64,000 nucleotides of DNA from Corynebacterium uropygiale (GCF_021568315.1 NZ_JAKGSI010000001.1:310001-374000); one strand, 5' to 3'. Positions 33,167 through 42,781 are shown, counted from the stretch's first letter. Translations and numbers: made by a program. Notes: generated by a model from the letters alone, not told the origin.

Positions 33167-34663
33167 CTAGCGGCGGTCCTCAAACCATCCTGTGACTGCG
33201 GGGGAGGTGTTCTGGTAGATGTGCTTGGTCTCGGTGTACTCCTCGAGCCCAGCCTCGCCCAGCTCCCGGCCAACACCTGAGTGGCCATAGCCGCCCCACT
33301 CGGCCTGCGGGAGGTAGGGGCCAAAGTCATTGATCCACACCGTGCCGTGGCGCAGTGCCCCAGCGACTCGCTCGGCGCGCCGCGCGTCGGAGGTCCACAC
33401 CGCGCCGGCCAGGCCATAGTCGGTGTCATTCCCGATACGGATGGCCTCCTCCTCGCTGCGGAAGGTCTCGACGGTCACCGTGGGCCCAAAGGCCTCGTCG
33501 TGGACGCAGTCCATGTCCTGGGTGCACTGGTCGATGACCGTCGGCTCGTAGTAGTAACCCTGGGAGAGGTCGAGGCTGCCGTCGGCGGAGCGGCCCTCGG
33601 CGAAACGCCCGCCGCAGCGCACGCGCGCCCCCTGCTCCTTCGCGCGCTCGACATAGGCGTGGACCTTCTCGCGGTGCGCCTTGGAGATGAGCGCCCCAGT
33701 CTCCGCCTTCTCATCGTGGGGGCCGCCCAGGCGGATGTGGCCCGCACGGGTGACGAGGTCATCGACGAAGCGCTCGGCCAGGGATTCCTCAATGATGAGC
33801 CGCGCCCCCGCCGAGCACACCTGGCCCGAGTGGAGGAAGGCCGCGTTGAGGGCGTTATCCAGGGCGGCCTCATAGTCAGCATCAGCGAAGATGATGTTCG
33901 GGTTCTTCCCGCCTAGCTCGAGCGCCACCTTCTTCACGGTGGCGGCCGCCTCGGCGGCGATGCCGCGGCCGGTCACCAGGCCGCCGGTGAAGCTCACCAG
34001 GTCCACGCGAGGATCGCTGGCCAGGGGCGCGCCAGCCTCGGCACCCGCCCCGGTCACGAGGTTCGCGGCGCCGCGGGGCACGGCGAGGTCGTCGAGAACC
34101 TCCATGAGCAGGATGGCGGTGTGTGGGGTGAGCTCGGCGGGCTTGAGCACGAAGGTGCAGCCTGCGGCGATCGCGGGGGCGACCTTCCACGCCGCCTGGA
34201 GGAGCGGGTAGTTCCACGGGGTGATCATGCCGCAGACGCCCACGGGCTCGCGGACGATGCGGGAGACGACGGTGGGGTCGCCGGCATCGACGACGCGGCC
34301 GGCATCGTGGCCGGCGAGGGTGCCGAAGTAGCGGAAGCAGCCGATGATGTCGTCCATGTCGATGCGGGACTCCGGCAGGCGCTTGCCGGTGTCGAGGGAC
34401 TCGGCGAGGGCGAAGTCCTCCTTCCGCTCCTCGATGGAGTCCGCGACGCGGCGGAGCAGCTCCCCGCGATCCCAGGCGGACCAGCCCTCCCAGCAGTGGG
34501 AGTCGAAGGCCTCGCGGGCAGCGGCGATAGCATCGAGGGTGTCCTCGGTGCCCGCCTCGGAGACGGTGTCGACGGTCTGGCCCGTGCCGGGGCAGATGAT
34601 GGTGCGGGTCTGGCCAGATCGAGCCGGCCGCCATTCACCATTGATGTAGCAGGTGTGGGGCAT
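33167..34663 (-). CDS. betB: Aldehyde dehydrogenase, probable betaine-aldehyde dehydrogenase
   Basis: A 498-residue NAD(P)+-dependent aldehyde dehydrogenase. It has the general-base Glu in KKVALELGGKNPN, the catalytic Cys in HSGQVCSAGARLI, and cofactor-site motifs ITPWNYPLLQAAWKVAPA and SFTGGLVTGRG. The product begins MPHTCYINGEWRPARSGQ, with GGAG upstream of the ATG at 34663. Next to a choline transporter and a choline dehydrogenase it should oxidise betaine aldehyde to glycine betaine. Substrate assignment rests mainly on this context. A 65-base gap separates it from betT on the same strand. Confidence 0.87.
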   Translation of the reverse strand: MPHTCYINGEWRPARSGQTRTIICPGTGQTVDTVSEAGTEDTLDAIAAAREAFDSHCWEGWSAWDRGELLRRVADSIEERKEDFALAESLDTGKRLPESRIDMDDIIGCFRYFGTLAGHDAGRVVDAGDPTVVSRIVREPVGVCGMITPWNYPLLQAAWKVAPAIAAGCTFVLKPAELTPHTAILLMEVLDDLAVPRGAANLVTGAGAEAGAPLASDPRVDLVSFTGGLVTGRGIAAEAAATVKKVALELGGKNPNIIFADADYEAALDNALNAAFLHSGQVCSAGARLIIEESLAERFVDDLVTRAGHIRLGGPHDEKAETGALISKAHREKVHAYVERAKEQGARVRCGGRFAEGRSADGSLDLSQGYYYEPTVIDQCTQDMDCVHDEAFGPTVTVETFRSEEEAIRIGNDTDYGLAGAVWTSDARRAERVAGALRHGTVWINDFGPYLPQAEWGGYGHSGVGRELGEAGLEEYTETKHIYQNTSPAVTGWFEDRR

Positions 34664-34728
34664 GTCTTCTCCTTCTTCTCCTTCTTCGTCGCGTACGTCT
34701 GTGGGATTTGGCCGGGATTCCGTGGGGC

Positions 34729-36813
34729 TTACTCCTTCCCCGAGGGGAGGGAGTCCCAATCCTTGACCGGGTCGGCATTATCGGACATATCGGAGCCGCC
34801 CGGCAAATGGCGCTGCATGTGGAGGAACTCCAGGTGGCGTTCGTACATGTCGAGGACATCGTCGATGAGCTGGCTTTCCGTGTAGCCGTAGACGTCGTAG
34901 CCCAGGGAGCCCGTGAGGGAGAACACCTCCAGGCGGTAGTAGAGCTCATCGGCATCGGAGTCGAGCTGCACCCGGCAGGCGAAGTTCGGGCGCCATTCCT
35001 CCGTGGGATAGATCTGGTACCGGAAGTTGCGGTCCTCCCCAAAGTCCACGCGCAGATCCAGCTGGTCCACCGTGCCGTTCGTGACGCGCACCGGGGTCTT
35101 CTCCAGGACTGCCTCGGCCCCGCGGTTCTTAATCTCCTCCGCCACGGCGGTGAGCGCCGGGGTGGCGACGTCGTGAATAAACGTGTCCACCTGCTCGCGG
35201 CTGGGGAAGGACATGGCGCGCTGGAGGCGTCGGCGCCAGTTGCCGGCCTGGGGGCCCGCGGTGCGCGAGGACATCGCGCCGTGCATGGCCTGGGCGCGGG
35301 AGTCGTGGTGGAGGAGCTCCAGGCGCGTGGAGGTGAAGAGGCTGTACATGATGAGGTAGATGACGAAGGCGAAGGGTAGGCCCATGACGATCGTCGCGGA
35401 CTGAAGGGTGGGGATGCCGCCGACGAAGAGCATCGCCACGGTGAGTACGCCCACCACCACGGCCCAGAAGACGCGGGACCAGGGCTTGCCATCGGAGTGG
35501 GTGTCCTTCACCTTGGAGGTGAAGTTGGACATGACCAGCGCCGCCGAGTCCGCCGACGTGATGTAGAGGAGCAGGCCGATGAGGGAGGCGATCGCCATGA
35601 CGACGGTGGCGGCGGGGTACTGCTCGAGGAGCAGGTAGAAGGCGCGCTCGGGGTTCTCCATGGCGGTGGAGCCGAAGTCCGAGTCCCCGTGGAGCACGAT
35701 GTCCAGCGCGGAGTTCCCGAAGACGGACACCCACAGGAGCACGAAGATGAACGGGATGGTGAGCGTCCCGATGACGAACTGCCGCAGCGAACGCCCGCGG
35801 GAGATCCTCGCGAGGAAGAGGCCCACGAAGGGCGCCCACGCGATCCACCAGGCCCAGAAGAAGAGCGTCCAGGCGTTCAGCCATTCTTGCACGTCGCTGA
35901 AGGCGTAAGTGTCCATGGTCATGGAGGGGAAGGAGGAGATATATTCCCCGACATTCATCATGAGCGCATCGAAAAGAAAAGCCGTGCGTCCGGTAATAAG
36001 GATGTATACCATGAGGCCGATAGCCAAAAGAACATTGATCTCCGAGAGCCGCTTAATTCCCTTATCGACGCCGGACACCGCGGAAATGGTCGCCACGGCC
36101 ACGGCCAGAACCACGAGGGCAATTTGGGCGGTGAGGCCCTCCTCGACGTGGAAAAGAACCTTGAGCCCATAGTTGAGCTGAACAACGCCAATACCCAGCG
36201 AGGTTGCCACGCCGAACACGGTGCCGAGCATCGCCGCCACGTCCACGGCGTCGCCCGCCGGCCCGTGGATCCTCTTGCCCAGGATGGGGTAGAGGGCGCT
36301 GCGAATAGCCAGCGGCATATTGAAGCGATAGGCGAAATAGCCAAAGGCCATCCCCATGAGCGCATAGAGGGCCCAGCCGGTAATCCCATAATGGAAGAGG
36401 GTAAAGACCACGGCGCGGCGCGCGGCCTCAATAGTTTCTGGGTCCCCGGAGGGTGGATTATAAAACTGCGTCACGGGTTCCGCGACGGAGAAGAATAAGA
36501 GGTCCACCCCGATGCCCGCGGCGAAGAGCATGGAGGCCCAGGAAAAGAGCCGGAACTGAGGCTTGGCGTGATCGGGACCGAGCTTGATGTGGCCGGTCCT
36601 CCCCGCGGCGATCCACACCATGAAGACCACGGCGACCGTGGCAGTGAGGATGTAGAACCACCCGAGGTTCTCCGAGATCGCGCGTACGACGGCGTCGAGG
36701 GTCGAGGCGGCGGACTCGGGGGCGAGGATCGCCCACAGGGCAATAAGGATGACACCTGCGCCGGAGATGAGGAACACAGGCCAGTTGATCTCAGGATGCT
36801 CGGCTTTGGCCAT
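34729..36813 (-). CDS. betT: BCCT family choline transporter
   Basis: A 694-residue betaine/choline/carnitine transporter. Twelve helices are evident. The Trp-rich core signature is in FFWAWWIAWAPFVGLFLARISRGR, and GITGWALYALMGMAFGYFAYR is also typical. A cytoplasmic C-terminal domain of nearly 190 residues follows the last helix; a long tail like this controls osmotic activation in BetT-type carriers. The family and the adjacent betA and betB point to choline import for betaine synthesis. It is divergent from betA. Confidence 0.9.
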   Translation of the reverse strand: MAKAEHPEINWPVFLISGAGVILIALWAILAPESAASTLDAVVRAISENLGWFYILTATVAVVFMVWIAAGRTGHIKLGPDHAKPQFRLFSWASMLFAAGIGVDLLFFSVAEPVTQFYNPPSGDPETIEAARRAVVFTLFHYGITGWALYALMGMAFGYFAYRFNMPLAIRSALYPILGKRIHGPAGDAVDVAAMLGTVFGVATSLGIGVVQLNYGLKVLFHVEEGLTAQIALVVLAVAVATISAVSGVDKGIKRLSEINVLLAIGLMVYILITGRTAFLFDALMMNVGEYISSFPSMTMDTYAFSDVQEWLNAWTLFFWAWWIAWAPFVGLFLARISRGRSLRQFVIGTLTIPFIFVLLWVSVFGNSALDIVLHGDSDFGSTAMENPERAFYLLLEQYPAATVVMAIASLIGLLLYITSADSAALVMSNFTSKVKDTHSDGKPWSRVFWAVVVGVLTVAMLFVGGIPTLQSATIVMGLPFAFVIYLIMYSLFTSTRLELLHHDSRAQAMHGAMSSRTAGPQAGNWRRRLQRAMSFPSREQVDTFIHDVATPALTAVAEEIKNRGAEAVLEKTPVRVTNGTVDQLDLRVDFGEDRNFRYQIYPTEEWRPNFACRVQLDSDADELYYRLEVFSLTGSLGYDVYGYTESQLIDDVLDMYERHLEFLHMQRHLPGGSDMSDNADPVKDWDSLPSGKE

Positions 36814-36936
36814 GGAACGTCTTTCCTGGGTTGGGGTCGGCTAACGACTCAACGGTAGAGCGCAGGGAGCACATTTGCGAACCGCGCGCCGCGCGCCCTC
36901 GGGGTGATCAGTTCGACACTCCCGCGCTGACCTGCC

Positions 36937-36998
36937 CTTTTCCTCTGAGAAAAGTCTGAGAGATGCGGAGGTTATTATGCCCTCCGCACAAAATGTGC
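36937..36998. promoter_or_regulatory. Palindrome cluster in the betT-betA divergent region
   Basis: Three inverted repeats lie together: CTTTTC/GAAAAG (36937-36954), TGCGGAGG/CCTCCGCA (36964-36988) and GCACA/TGTGC (36986-36998). They are candidate operators or leader structures for the divergent betT and betA genes. No match to a known riboswitch was recognised. Confidence 0.4.
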
Positions 36999-37084
36999 CA
37001 CCCTGGAAGGGTCGCACGCGGTGCGGGCTCGCCCGGCACCGCGGCGCTTTTTGTTGTGAGAGAGACGAAGAAAGCAGAGGTGCC

Positions 37085-38830
37085 ATGCCGCGATTGTCCA
37101 TGCCGAACCTGTCCAGACTCGTCCGGAAGCGCGCCTCGGGGCCGGTGGAACACCGTGACGTGGTGATCGTCGGCGCGGGCTCCGCGGGATCGGTGCTCGC
37201 GAACCGCCTCTCCGCCGATTTCACGACGGATGTCCTGGTCCTCGAAGCCGGCCGCATGGACAGCCTCTGGGACCTGTACATCCACATGCCCTCGGCCTTC
37301 TCCTTCCCGATCGGTAACCGCTTCTACGATTGGGCCTACGAGTCCGAGCCCGAGCCGGAGATGCACGGCCGCCGCATCTACCACGCGCGCGGCAAGGTGG
37401 TGGGGGGATCCTCCTCCATCAATGGGCAGATCTACCAGCGCGGAAACCCGATGGACTACGTGGGCTGGGGTGCCCGCCCCGGCCTGGAGAACTGGGGCTG
37501 GGAGCACTGCCTGCCCTACTTCAAGCGGATGGAGAATGCGCTCGGCGGCCCGGAGAATGATCCCCGCCGCGGCCACGACGGCCCCCTGCGCATGAAGCGC
37601 GGCCCGGCCAGCTCCCCGCTCTTCCAGGCCTTCTTCCGCTCCATCGAGCAGGCGGGCTACCACTACACCCCGGACGTCAACGGCTACCGCCAGGAGGGCT
37701 TCGGCCCCTTCGACGCCAACATCGACGGCGGCCGGCGGCTCTCGGCGGCCCGCGCCTACCTCCACCCGGCGCTCTCCCGGCCGAACCTCGAGCTGCGGAC
37801 CCGCGCCTTCACCACCCGGGTGCTCTTCGAGGGCACCCGCGCGGTGGGCGTGGAGTACGAGTGGAAGGGCCGCACGCGCCAGGTCCGCGCGGAGAAGGTC
37901 ATCCTCTGTGGCGGCGCCTTCAACAGCCCGCACCTGCTCCAGCTGTCCGGCGTGGGCGATGAGAAGGTGCTCAACAAGGCGGGCGTCAACGTGGTGCGCC
38001 ACCTGCCGGGCGTGGGGGAGAACCTCCAGGATCACCTCGAGGTCTATGTGCAGTACAACTGCACCCAGCCGGTGAGCTCCCAGCCCTGGCTGGAGAAGTG
38101 GCGCTGGCCCTTCATCGGACTGCAGTGGCTGCTCACCAAGAAGGGCCCGGTGGCCACCTCCCACTTCGAGGCCGGCGGCTTCGCCCGCTCCAACGAGGAC
38201 GAGGCCTACCCGAACCTCATGTTCCACTTCCTCCCGCTGGCCATGCGCTATGACGGGACGAAGCCGGAGGGCGATCACGGCTTCCAGTTCCACGTGGGAC
38301 CGATGTATTCGGATACGAAGGGCCATGTGCGGCTCACGTCGTCGGACCCGCACACCAAGCCGGAGATCATCTTCAACTACCTCGCGACGGACCAGGATCG
38401 GCGTGAGTGGGTGGAGGCCATCCGGGTGTCCCGGCGGCTGCTCGACACCCCGGCCATGCGTGAGTTCTGGGATCGCGAGACCTCGCCGGGCGCGGAGGTG
38501 CAGAGCGAAGAGGAGATCCTCGAGTGGGTGCGCCGCGACGCCGAGACCGCCCTGCACCCCTCGTGCACGTGCGCGATGGGGCCGGCGGAGGACGAGGCGG
38601 CCGTCGTCGATCCCTCCTCCATGCGGGTCCACGGGACCGAGGGCCTCTATGTTGTCGACGCCTCCGTCATGCCGCGCATCACGAATGGGAACATCTACGC
38701 CCCGACGATGATGATCGCCGAGAAGGCCGCCGACCTCATCGCGGGGAAGACGCCGCTGGCGCCCATCACCCAGGAGGAGCTGCCCTTCTACCACGCGAAG
38801 CAGGGCATGCCGCTCAACCCGGAGGACTAG
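37085..38830 (+). CDS. betA: Choline dehydrogenase (GMC oxidoreductase)
   Basis: A 581-residue flavoenzyme of the GMC family. The FAD fold is at residues about 24-55 ([19 protein letters not shown]), with GMC signatures [19 protein letters not shown] and [17 protein letters not shown]. The C-terminal active-site His lies in [10 protein letters not shown], and [19 protein letters not shown] is the closing FAD motif. It oxidises choline to betaine aldehyde at the membrane. The ATG at 37085 has AGAGG upstream; the longer frame runs into the palindrome region. The product starts with a basic stretch ([17 protein letters not shown]). Confidence 0.92.
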   Translation: MPRLSMPNLSRLVRKRASGPVEHRDVVIVGAGSAGSVLANRLSADFTTDVLVLEAGRMDSLWDLYIHMPSAFSFPIGNRFYDWAYESEPEPEMHGRRIYHARGKVVGGSSSINGQIYQRGNPMDYVGWGARPGLENWGWEHCLPYFKRMENALGGPENDPRRGHDGPLRMKRGPASSPLFQAFFRSIEQAGYHYTPDVNGYRQEGFGPFDANIDGGRRLSAARAYLHPALSRPNLELRTRAFTTRVLFEGTRAVGVEYEWKGRTRQVRAEKVILCGGAFNSPHLLQLSGVGDEKVLNKAGVNVVRHLPGVGENLQDHLEVYVQYNCTQPVSSQPWLEKWRWPFIGLQWLLTKKGPVATSHFEAGGFARSNEDEAYPNLMFHFLPLAMRYDGTKPEGDHGFQFHVGPMYSDTKGHVRLTSSDPHTKPEIIFNYLATDQDRREWVEAIRVSRRLLDTPAMREFWDRETSPGAEVQSEEEILEWVRRDAETALHPSCTCAMGPAEDEAAVVDPSSMRVHGTEGLYVVDASVMPRITNGNIYAPTMMIAEKAADLIAGKTPLAPITQEELPFYHAKQGMPLNPED

Positions 38831-38842
38831 GGGCCCTAGCGC

Positions 38843-40267
38843 CTAGCGGTTGCGGCGCAGCCCGATCACCCAGGCGGCCTCCCCGGTGGCGACAAGCTGC
38901 GTCACCGTGTGCCCGGCTCCCACCGCCCAGCGGGGGATGGAGTCGGTGCCCTGGGTGCAATCGAAGCGAATGCGCAGCTCATCGCCCACGGGGATGCGGG
39001 TGATGGCCTCCTTCGCCTCGATGAGGGGGAAGGGGCACACGGCGCCCATCATGTCGATCTCATGCACTCCGGGCTCCACGGCCTCCACTCCGGCCTTCTC
39101 CTTCTGCGGGGCGAGCAGTGTCCCCACCGGCGCCACCTGGAATCCGAGGCTGGGGGAAGGGGCCGCGGCAGAGGTCTCGACGCGCACCTCCCGCGGCGCG
39201 GCCGGCTGCGTGCGGGTGACCCGGGGCGCCTGCGCGGAGCGGGGGCGCAGCCAGAGCTTGGTCGCGAGGAACACCCCCACCGTGATGGCGGCGAGCGCGA
39301 GCCATCCCTGGTACGTCCACAGCGCCGTCTGTACCATGCCATTGCCGACGGTGCAGCCACCCGCCCACGCGGCGCCGACGCCCATGAATACCCCGCCGAT
39401 CACCGAGCGCCCGGCCTGGGTGGCGTCGGGGACGCGGACGCGGAACTCGCCGCTTGCTCGGGCAGAGAGGAAGGATCCCAGGAGGATCCCCAGCACGAGG
39501 AGCACACCCCAGTCGAGGCGCGAGGCGTCCCCGGTGACGAGGAATCGCGTGAGGTTGGCCGAGGGGGTGGTGATGCCGAGGCTGTCATTGCGGCCGGTCG
39601 CAGCGGAGAGCGGCCACGCCACGACGCCGAGGACGCCTACGACGAGCGCCGTCGCATAGAGGTGCCAGGGGCGGCTCACGAGGCGCCGCAGAGTCGAGGT
39701 GGGCTGCCCGTTGTCTGCAGCCGCGGAGCCGGGCTGAACCGGCTGAGCATTCTCCTTGGTGAGCTCCCGGGTGACGAGGTAGGCCGTAACGGCCGCGAAG
39801 GCCACGACGAAAGGCCACGGCGAGACGCCCAGGCTCTCCGGGATGCTCGTGAGCGGCAGGGTGTGGGACTTCAGCTCGGTGCTCAGCGGCGCGAGGATCC
39901 CGCTCTTGGCGGCCGCCGCGGAGAGGCCGTACATGACGAGCGCAATCCACGAGCCGACGAGCCCCTCGCCCGAGCGATACCACGTGCCCGAGGCGCAGCC
40001 GCCCGCAAGCACGATGCCCAGCCCAAAGAGGATTCCGCCGAGGATCACCGGGACAGGGGCCAGCTCGGGGAGGGTGGGCTCAATGACTCCTGCGCTGCTC
40101 AGTGCCGCGAAGCCCAGCGCGTGGACCGCGATGACCACCATGAGCGCCACGAAGCCCCGGCTGCTGCGCAGGGTGAACATGTCCCGGAGAAAGCCGGTGA
40201 CGCAAAAGCGTCCGCGTTGAAAGGCGATGCCCAAGAGGGCGCCGAGGAACAAGCCAGTGACAATCAT
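38843..40267 (-). CDS. Thiosulfate transporter TsuA (YeeE/YedE) fused to a TusA/TsuB domain
   Basis: A 474-residue two-part protein. Residues 1-350 are a YeeE/YedE membrane transporter: it begins LGIAFQRGRFCVTGFLRDMF and has two repeats of the pore motif, AGGCASGTWYRSGEGLVGSW and WAGGCTVGNGMVQTA, whose cysteines bind thiosulfate. After a linker (about 355-395), the C-terminal 75 residues are a TusA-type sulfur carrier with MMGAVCPFPLIEAKEAI, retaining the active Cys. In other bacteria these are separate proteins, TsuA and TsuB. The ATG at 40267 has GGAGG five bases upstream. Expression is probably sulfur-controlled, because a perfect McbR-type palindrome lies about 70 bases upstream. Confidence 0.87.
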   Translation of the reverse strand: MIVTGLFLGALLGIAFQRGRFCVTGFLRDMFTLRSSRGFVALMVVIAVHALGFAALSSAGVIEPTLPELAPVPVILGGILFGLGIVLAGGCASGTWYRSGEGLVGSWIALVMYGLSAAAAKSGILAPLSTELKSHTLPLTSIPESLGVSPWPFVVAFAAVTAYLVTRELTKENAQPVQPGSAAADNGQPTSTLRRLVSRPWHLYATALVVGVLGVVAWPLSAATGRNDSLGITTPSANLTRFLVTGDASRLDWGVLLVLGILLGSFLSARASGEFRVRVPDATQAGRSVIGGVFMGVGAAWAGGCTVGNGMVQTALWTYQGWLALAAITVGVFLATKLWLRPRSAQAPRVTRTQPAAPREVRVETSAAAPSPSLGFQVAPVGTLLAPQKEKAGVEAVEPGVHEIDMMGAVCPFPLIEAKEAITRIPVGDELRIRFDCTQGTDSIPRWAVGAGHTVTQLVATGEAAWVIGLRRNR

Positions 40268-40337
40268 GGTGCCTCCGATCCGCACACGGCGGGAGGGGAT
40301 AGGGTCGGGGAGGAACTATACCAGAAAGTCTGTAGCG

Positions 40338-40357
40338 GGTAGACCAAGCGGTCTACC
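40338..40357 (-). promoter_or_regulatory. McbR-type operator upstream of the thiosulfate transporter
   Basis: An 8-bp perfect palindrome (GGTAGACC/GGTCTACC) contains TAGAC-N6-GTCTA at 40340-40355. This is the motif published for McbR, the repressor of methionine/cysteine metabolism in C. glutamicum. Confidence 0.75.
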
Positions 40358-40398
40358 GTGTGGGATTGCGAGCCCCCTGCGCAGACCCTGAGCATGAC

Positions 40399-40428
40399 AA
40401 AACGGCGACCACCCGAGGGTGATCGCCG
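40399..40428 (-). terminator. Terminator of the Asp23 operon
   Basis: CGGCGACCACCC (40403-40414) pairs with 40417-40428 except for one C-A mismatch. In the minus direction the stem is followed by TTTTGTC. Confidence 0.8.
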
Positions 40429-40444
40429 CAGGGTGCGGGCCGAT

Positions 40445-41005
40445 TTAGCGGTCCGCGGGCTGCACGTGCAGCCGATACGTGGTGTCCACATCGACGTCGC
40501 GAATGGCTTCGCGGAAGTCGCGCTCCGACTGCTCAAGGACAGAGCGCAGCTGCTCCAGGCGGACGCCCGGGTGCGCCGTGATGGTCCAGCGAACGGTGGG
40601 GCGGTTGCGATCCACCGAGACCTTCTGGCTCACGGACTCGACGCGGGGAACCTGGCGCTCGATGGACTCGCCGACGGCGTCGGCGATCTTGCCCATCGTG
40701 AGGCCGATGGTTCCCTCCGGGGCGGACGCCGAGGAGCGCACCCGGTTGAAGCCGTGAGGCCGGATGTTGGCGATGATGAGCCACAGACCAATGATGATGC
40801 TCACGACGAGGATGCCGATGAGCAGGTACAGGTACCAGGACTCACCCGGGATGCCGGCGATGAGCTTCGTGTCCACACGCTTGCCCAGTTCCTGGGCGGG
40901 CGGGCAGTTGAAGCGCAGGGCGGTGACCCAGACGCCACCGGCCAGGATCAGCAGGCCGACGAGGAAGACGATGATGCGGTCAGCGGCCGCGAGACCACGG
41001 TTCAT
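40445..41005 (-). CDS. amaP: AmaP-like membrane protein of the Asp23/Gls24 operon
   Basis: A 186-residue protein with two membrane helices (IIVFLVGLLILAGGVWVTAL and WYLYLLIGILVVSIIIGLWL) and a C-terminal domain resembling AmaP, the protein that anchors Asp23 to the membrane. AGGAGG precedes the ATG at 41005, which overlaps the upstream stop (ATGA). A longer frame on this strand runs upstream antisense-like through the preceding gene and is not coding. It is the last gene of the operon. The AmaP name rests on topology and position more than on motifs. Confidence 0.7.
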   Translation of the reverse strand: MNRGLAAADRIIVFLVGLLILAGGVWVTALRFNCPPAQELGKRVDTKLIAGIPGESWYLYLLIGILVVSIIIGLWLIIANIRPHGFNRVRSSASAPEGTIGLTMGKIADAVGESIERQVPRVESVSQKVSVDRNRPTVRWTITAHPGVRLEQLRSVLEQSERDFREAIRDVDVDTTYRLHVQPADR

Positions 41006-41580
41006 TTCTGGACCTCCTCTTTCTGGACCCGAACCTTCACCTGCTTGGGGTTCTCCAGGTTGGCAACGAGCGGGGAGAGCGTCTCCTCCACGCGCTGGGC
41101 GAGGGAGGAATCCGTCGTGTCGCCAGCGATGGACACGGCCAGCGTCGAGCCCTTCACCGTGGAGTGCGCGGTGCTCACGCCGGGAACCTTGCGAGCCGCC
41201 TGGGACGCCATGCGAGAGACGTCGACGGGGCGGGTCCACAGGGAGACCTCGGAGGTGACGCGCCGGTGGGTCCGGCGACGCGGCTTGAGCGCCACGATGA
41301 TGAAGATGATGCCGACGATGATCGCGATGATCCCCGCGGCCAGGGCCCAACCCGGGAGGCCGGGGCCGCCGAAGAGCTCAAAGACCGGCTTGAGCCACTG
41401 GGGGGCGTTGGCTCCCTTGTCCGAGATCGCCCAGATCTCACGCCCGGCGATGACCGCCAGGGCAATGAACAGCAGGCCGATGAGGATGGTCACCCAGCGA
41501 GCGAACGGGTTGGCCCGGGGCTCCTGGCCCAGACCAGCGCCGAGGCCCGTGGTGTCGTGCTGAGCGGGCTGCTCACTCAT
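41002..41580 (-). CDS. DUF6286-like membrane protein of the Asp23 operon
   Basis: A 192-residue protein with two membrane helices (WVTILIGLLFIALAVIAGREI and GWALAAGIIAIIVGIIFIIV) and a C-terminal soluble domain (VSLWTRPVDVSRMASQAARK). The layout matches DUF6286 proteins that accompany actinobacterial Asp23 clusters. Function unknown. Its ATG overlaps the stop of the preceding gene by four bases, and its own stop overlaps the next start. Confidence 0.7.
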   Translation of the reverse strand: MSEQPAQHDTTGLGAGLGQEPRANPFARWVTILIGLLFIALAVIAGREIWAISDKGANAPQWLKPVFELFGGPGLPGWALAAGIIAIIVGIIFIIVALKPRRRTHRRVTSEVSLWTRPVDVSRMASQAARKVPGVSTAHSTVKGSTLAVSIAGDTTDSSLAQRVEETLSPLVANLENPKQVKVRVQKEEVQK

Positions 41581-42242
41581 GGGCGGCCTCCTTTCCGACG
41601 CAGGCTATGCGGGGTCACCACCACCGGGCGGGTGGGGTGGTCGCGCGGGTAGTCGATCGGCGCGAGAGGGGCCGGCTTCTTCGGGGCCTGGACCGGGCGC
41701 AGCGGCTGCTGCTTGGCCACGGTCACGGGCACCTCCGGCATCGGGCGTCGAACATGAATCTTCTCGAGGGGTTGCTCGGGGGCGGTGTGGATCTCACGCA
41801 GCTCGATGGAGTCCGAGACTGTCGGGGAGGAGATCGTCGCGCGATTCCTGGTCTTCACGGGCGTGAGATCCGGGTTGCGCGGAGCGGAATCGATGGCCGC
41901 CTGCGTCACGCGATGGCGTTCTCCCACCACAGGGCCCGTGATGACGTTGACCGCCGTCGGGCGCAACCCGCAGTAGTCGCGGAGCCACTCCTGGATGGTT
42001 GCTCGCACGGCCTCGGCCACCGAGGTGACCGGGGAGGGCCAGCTCACTGCGATGATCGCTTCGACGGAGGCGGTGCGGCTCTGGTCGTCGACCTCCACAT
42101 CGAAGCGAGGGTAGTCCCGACCGGCGAGGCCGCCGTCGACCTTCACGCAGCCCGGCACCGTTAACGACGCTGCCTCAACGATGCGGGAGACAGTCCGCTC
42201 TGAGATCCGTGTGATGCCTCCCGAATTATCCGGGGAGTGCAT
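41577..42242 (-). CDS. Asp23/Gls24 family envelope stress protein with extended C-terminus
   Basis: A 221-residue protein whose first 120 residues resemble an Asp23 domain (RISERTVSRIVEAASLTVPG, VDGGLAGRDYPRFDVEVDD, EAVRATIQEWLRDYCGLRPT). The rest is a Pro/Arg-rich, probably disordered tail. Asp23 proteins form membrane-associated networks in stress or stationary phase. Its start overlaps the 61-residue gene's stop (ATGA), so translation is coupled. Confidence 0.75.
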   Translation of the reverse strand: MHSPDNSGGITRISERTVSRIVEAASLTVPGCVKVDGGLAGRDYPRFDVEVDDQSRTASVEAIIAVSWPSPVTSVAEAVRATIQEWLRDYCGLRPTAVNVITGPVVGERHRVTQAAIDSAPRNPDLTPVKTRNRATISSPTVSDSIELREIHTAPEQPLEKIHVRRPMPEVPVTVAKQQPLRPVQAPKKPAPLAPIDYPRDHPTRPVVVTPHSLRRKGGRP

Positions 42243-42427
42243 CAGTCACGCTTCCTAACTGTGTCGACAACATGCCGAAGATCAATCTTGCCCTCGTAGT
42301 GAGCGCCAATGACGCCACCGATGGCACCAAAAATAAGTCCAACGACAAAGCCGAAGAAACCGAACTCGAGGCTGAGGAAGGCCAGCGCGAGACCGAGGGC
42401 AATGCCGATCACGAGGTAATGCTTCAT
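42242..42427 (-). CDS. Small DUF2273-like membrane protein
   Basis: A 61-residue protein with two closely spaced helices (LVIGIALGLALAFLSLEFGF, then FVVGLIFGAIGGVIGAHYEG) and a charged C-terminus (KIDLRHVVDTVRKRD). It resembles the small DUF2273 proteins of Asp23 operons, which may anchor or space the complex. No catalytic feature. Confidence 0.68.
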   Translation of the reverse strand: MKHYLVIGIALGLALAFLSLEFGFFGFVVGLIFGAIGGVIGAHYEGKIDLRHVVDTVRKRD

Positions 42428-42475
42428 GGAATTCTCTATCCCTGGGTAGAAGGTGGGCGCGAGCCCGGGGTGGGC

Positions 42476-42778
42476 CTAGCCCTGCCCGTCGGCGATGGTG
42501 ACGTCGACGGGCAACGGCTGGGCAGCTGCGGCGACGGCGCGAACCTTCTCGGCCACATCATGGAGATTGGGCTTGCGAGACAGGTCGGCCACAACGTGGA
42601 CCTCGAAGCGAGGGTTCTCGCCCGAGGTCTGGCGCAGACCGCGGACTCGCGCACGCGGGTAGTACAACGCGACTTCGCCGAAGCGTCCCCCGGACAGATC
42701 GGCAACGCCATCGAGGGCGATGATCTGCTCGGAGAGCTTCTGGGCCTCGTCGACGCTGAGCTGATCGTGCGCGGTCAT
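42476..42778 (-). CDS. Asp23-cluster conserved hypothetical protein
   Basis: A 100-residue soluble protein (MTAHDQLSVDEAQKLSEQI..., ALYYPRARVRGLRQTSG..., VHVVADLSRKPNLHDVAEKV). The predicted alternating strand-helix pattern, beta-strand plus C-terminal helix, looks like a short Asp23-type fold, and it lies second in the operon. Its start is three bases from the preceding stop. No motif gives a function. Confidence 0.65.
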   Translation of the reverse strand: MTAHDQLSVDEAQKLSEQIIALDGVADLSGGRFGEVALYYPRARVRGLRQTSGENPRFEVHVVADLSRKPNLHDVAEKVRAVAAAAQPLPVDVTIADGQG

Positions 42779-42781
42779 GAG

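Noticed and set aside
36937..36998. Riboswitch (glycine or TPP type) before betA
   Set aside because: The CTGAGA-like string and hairpins do not assemble into the conserved cores of those riboswitches; palindromic operators are more likely.
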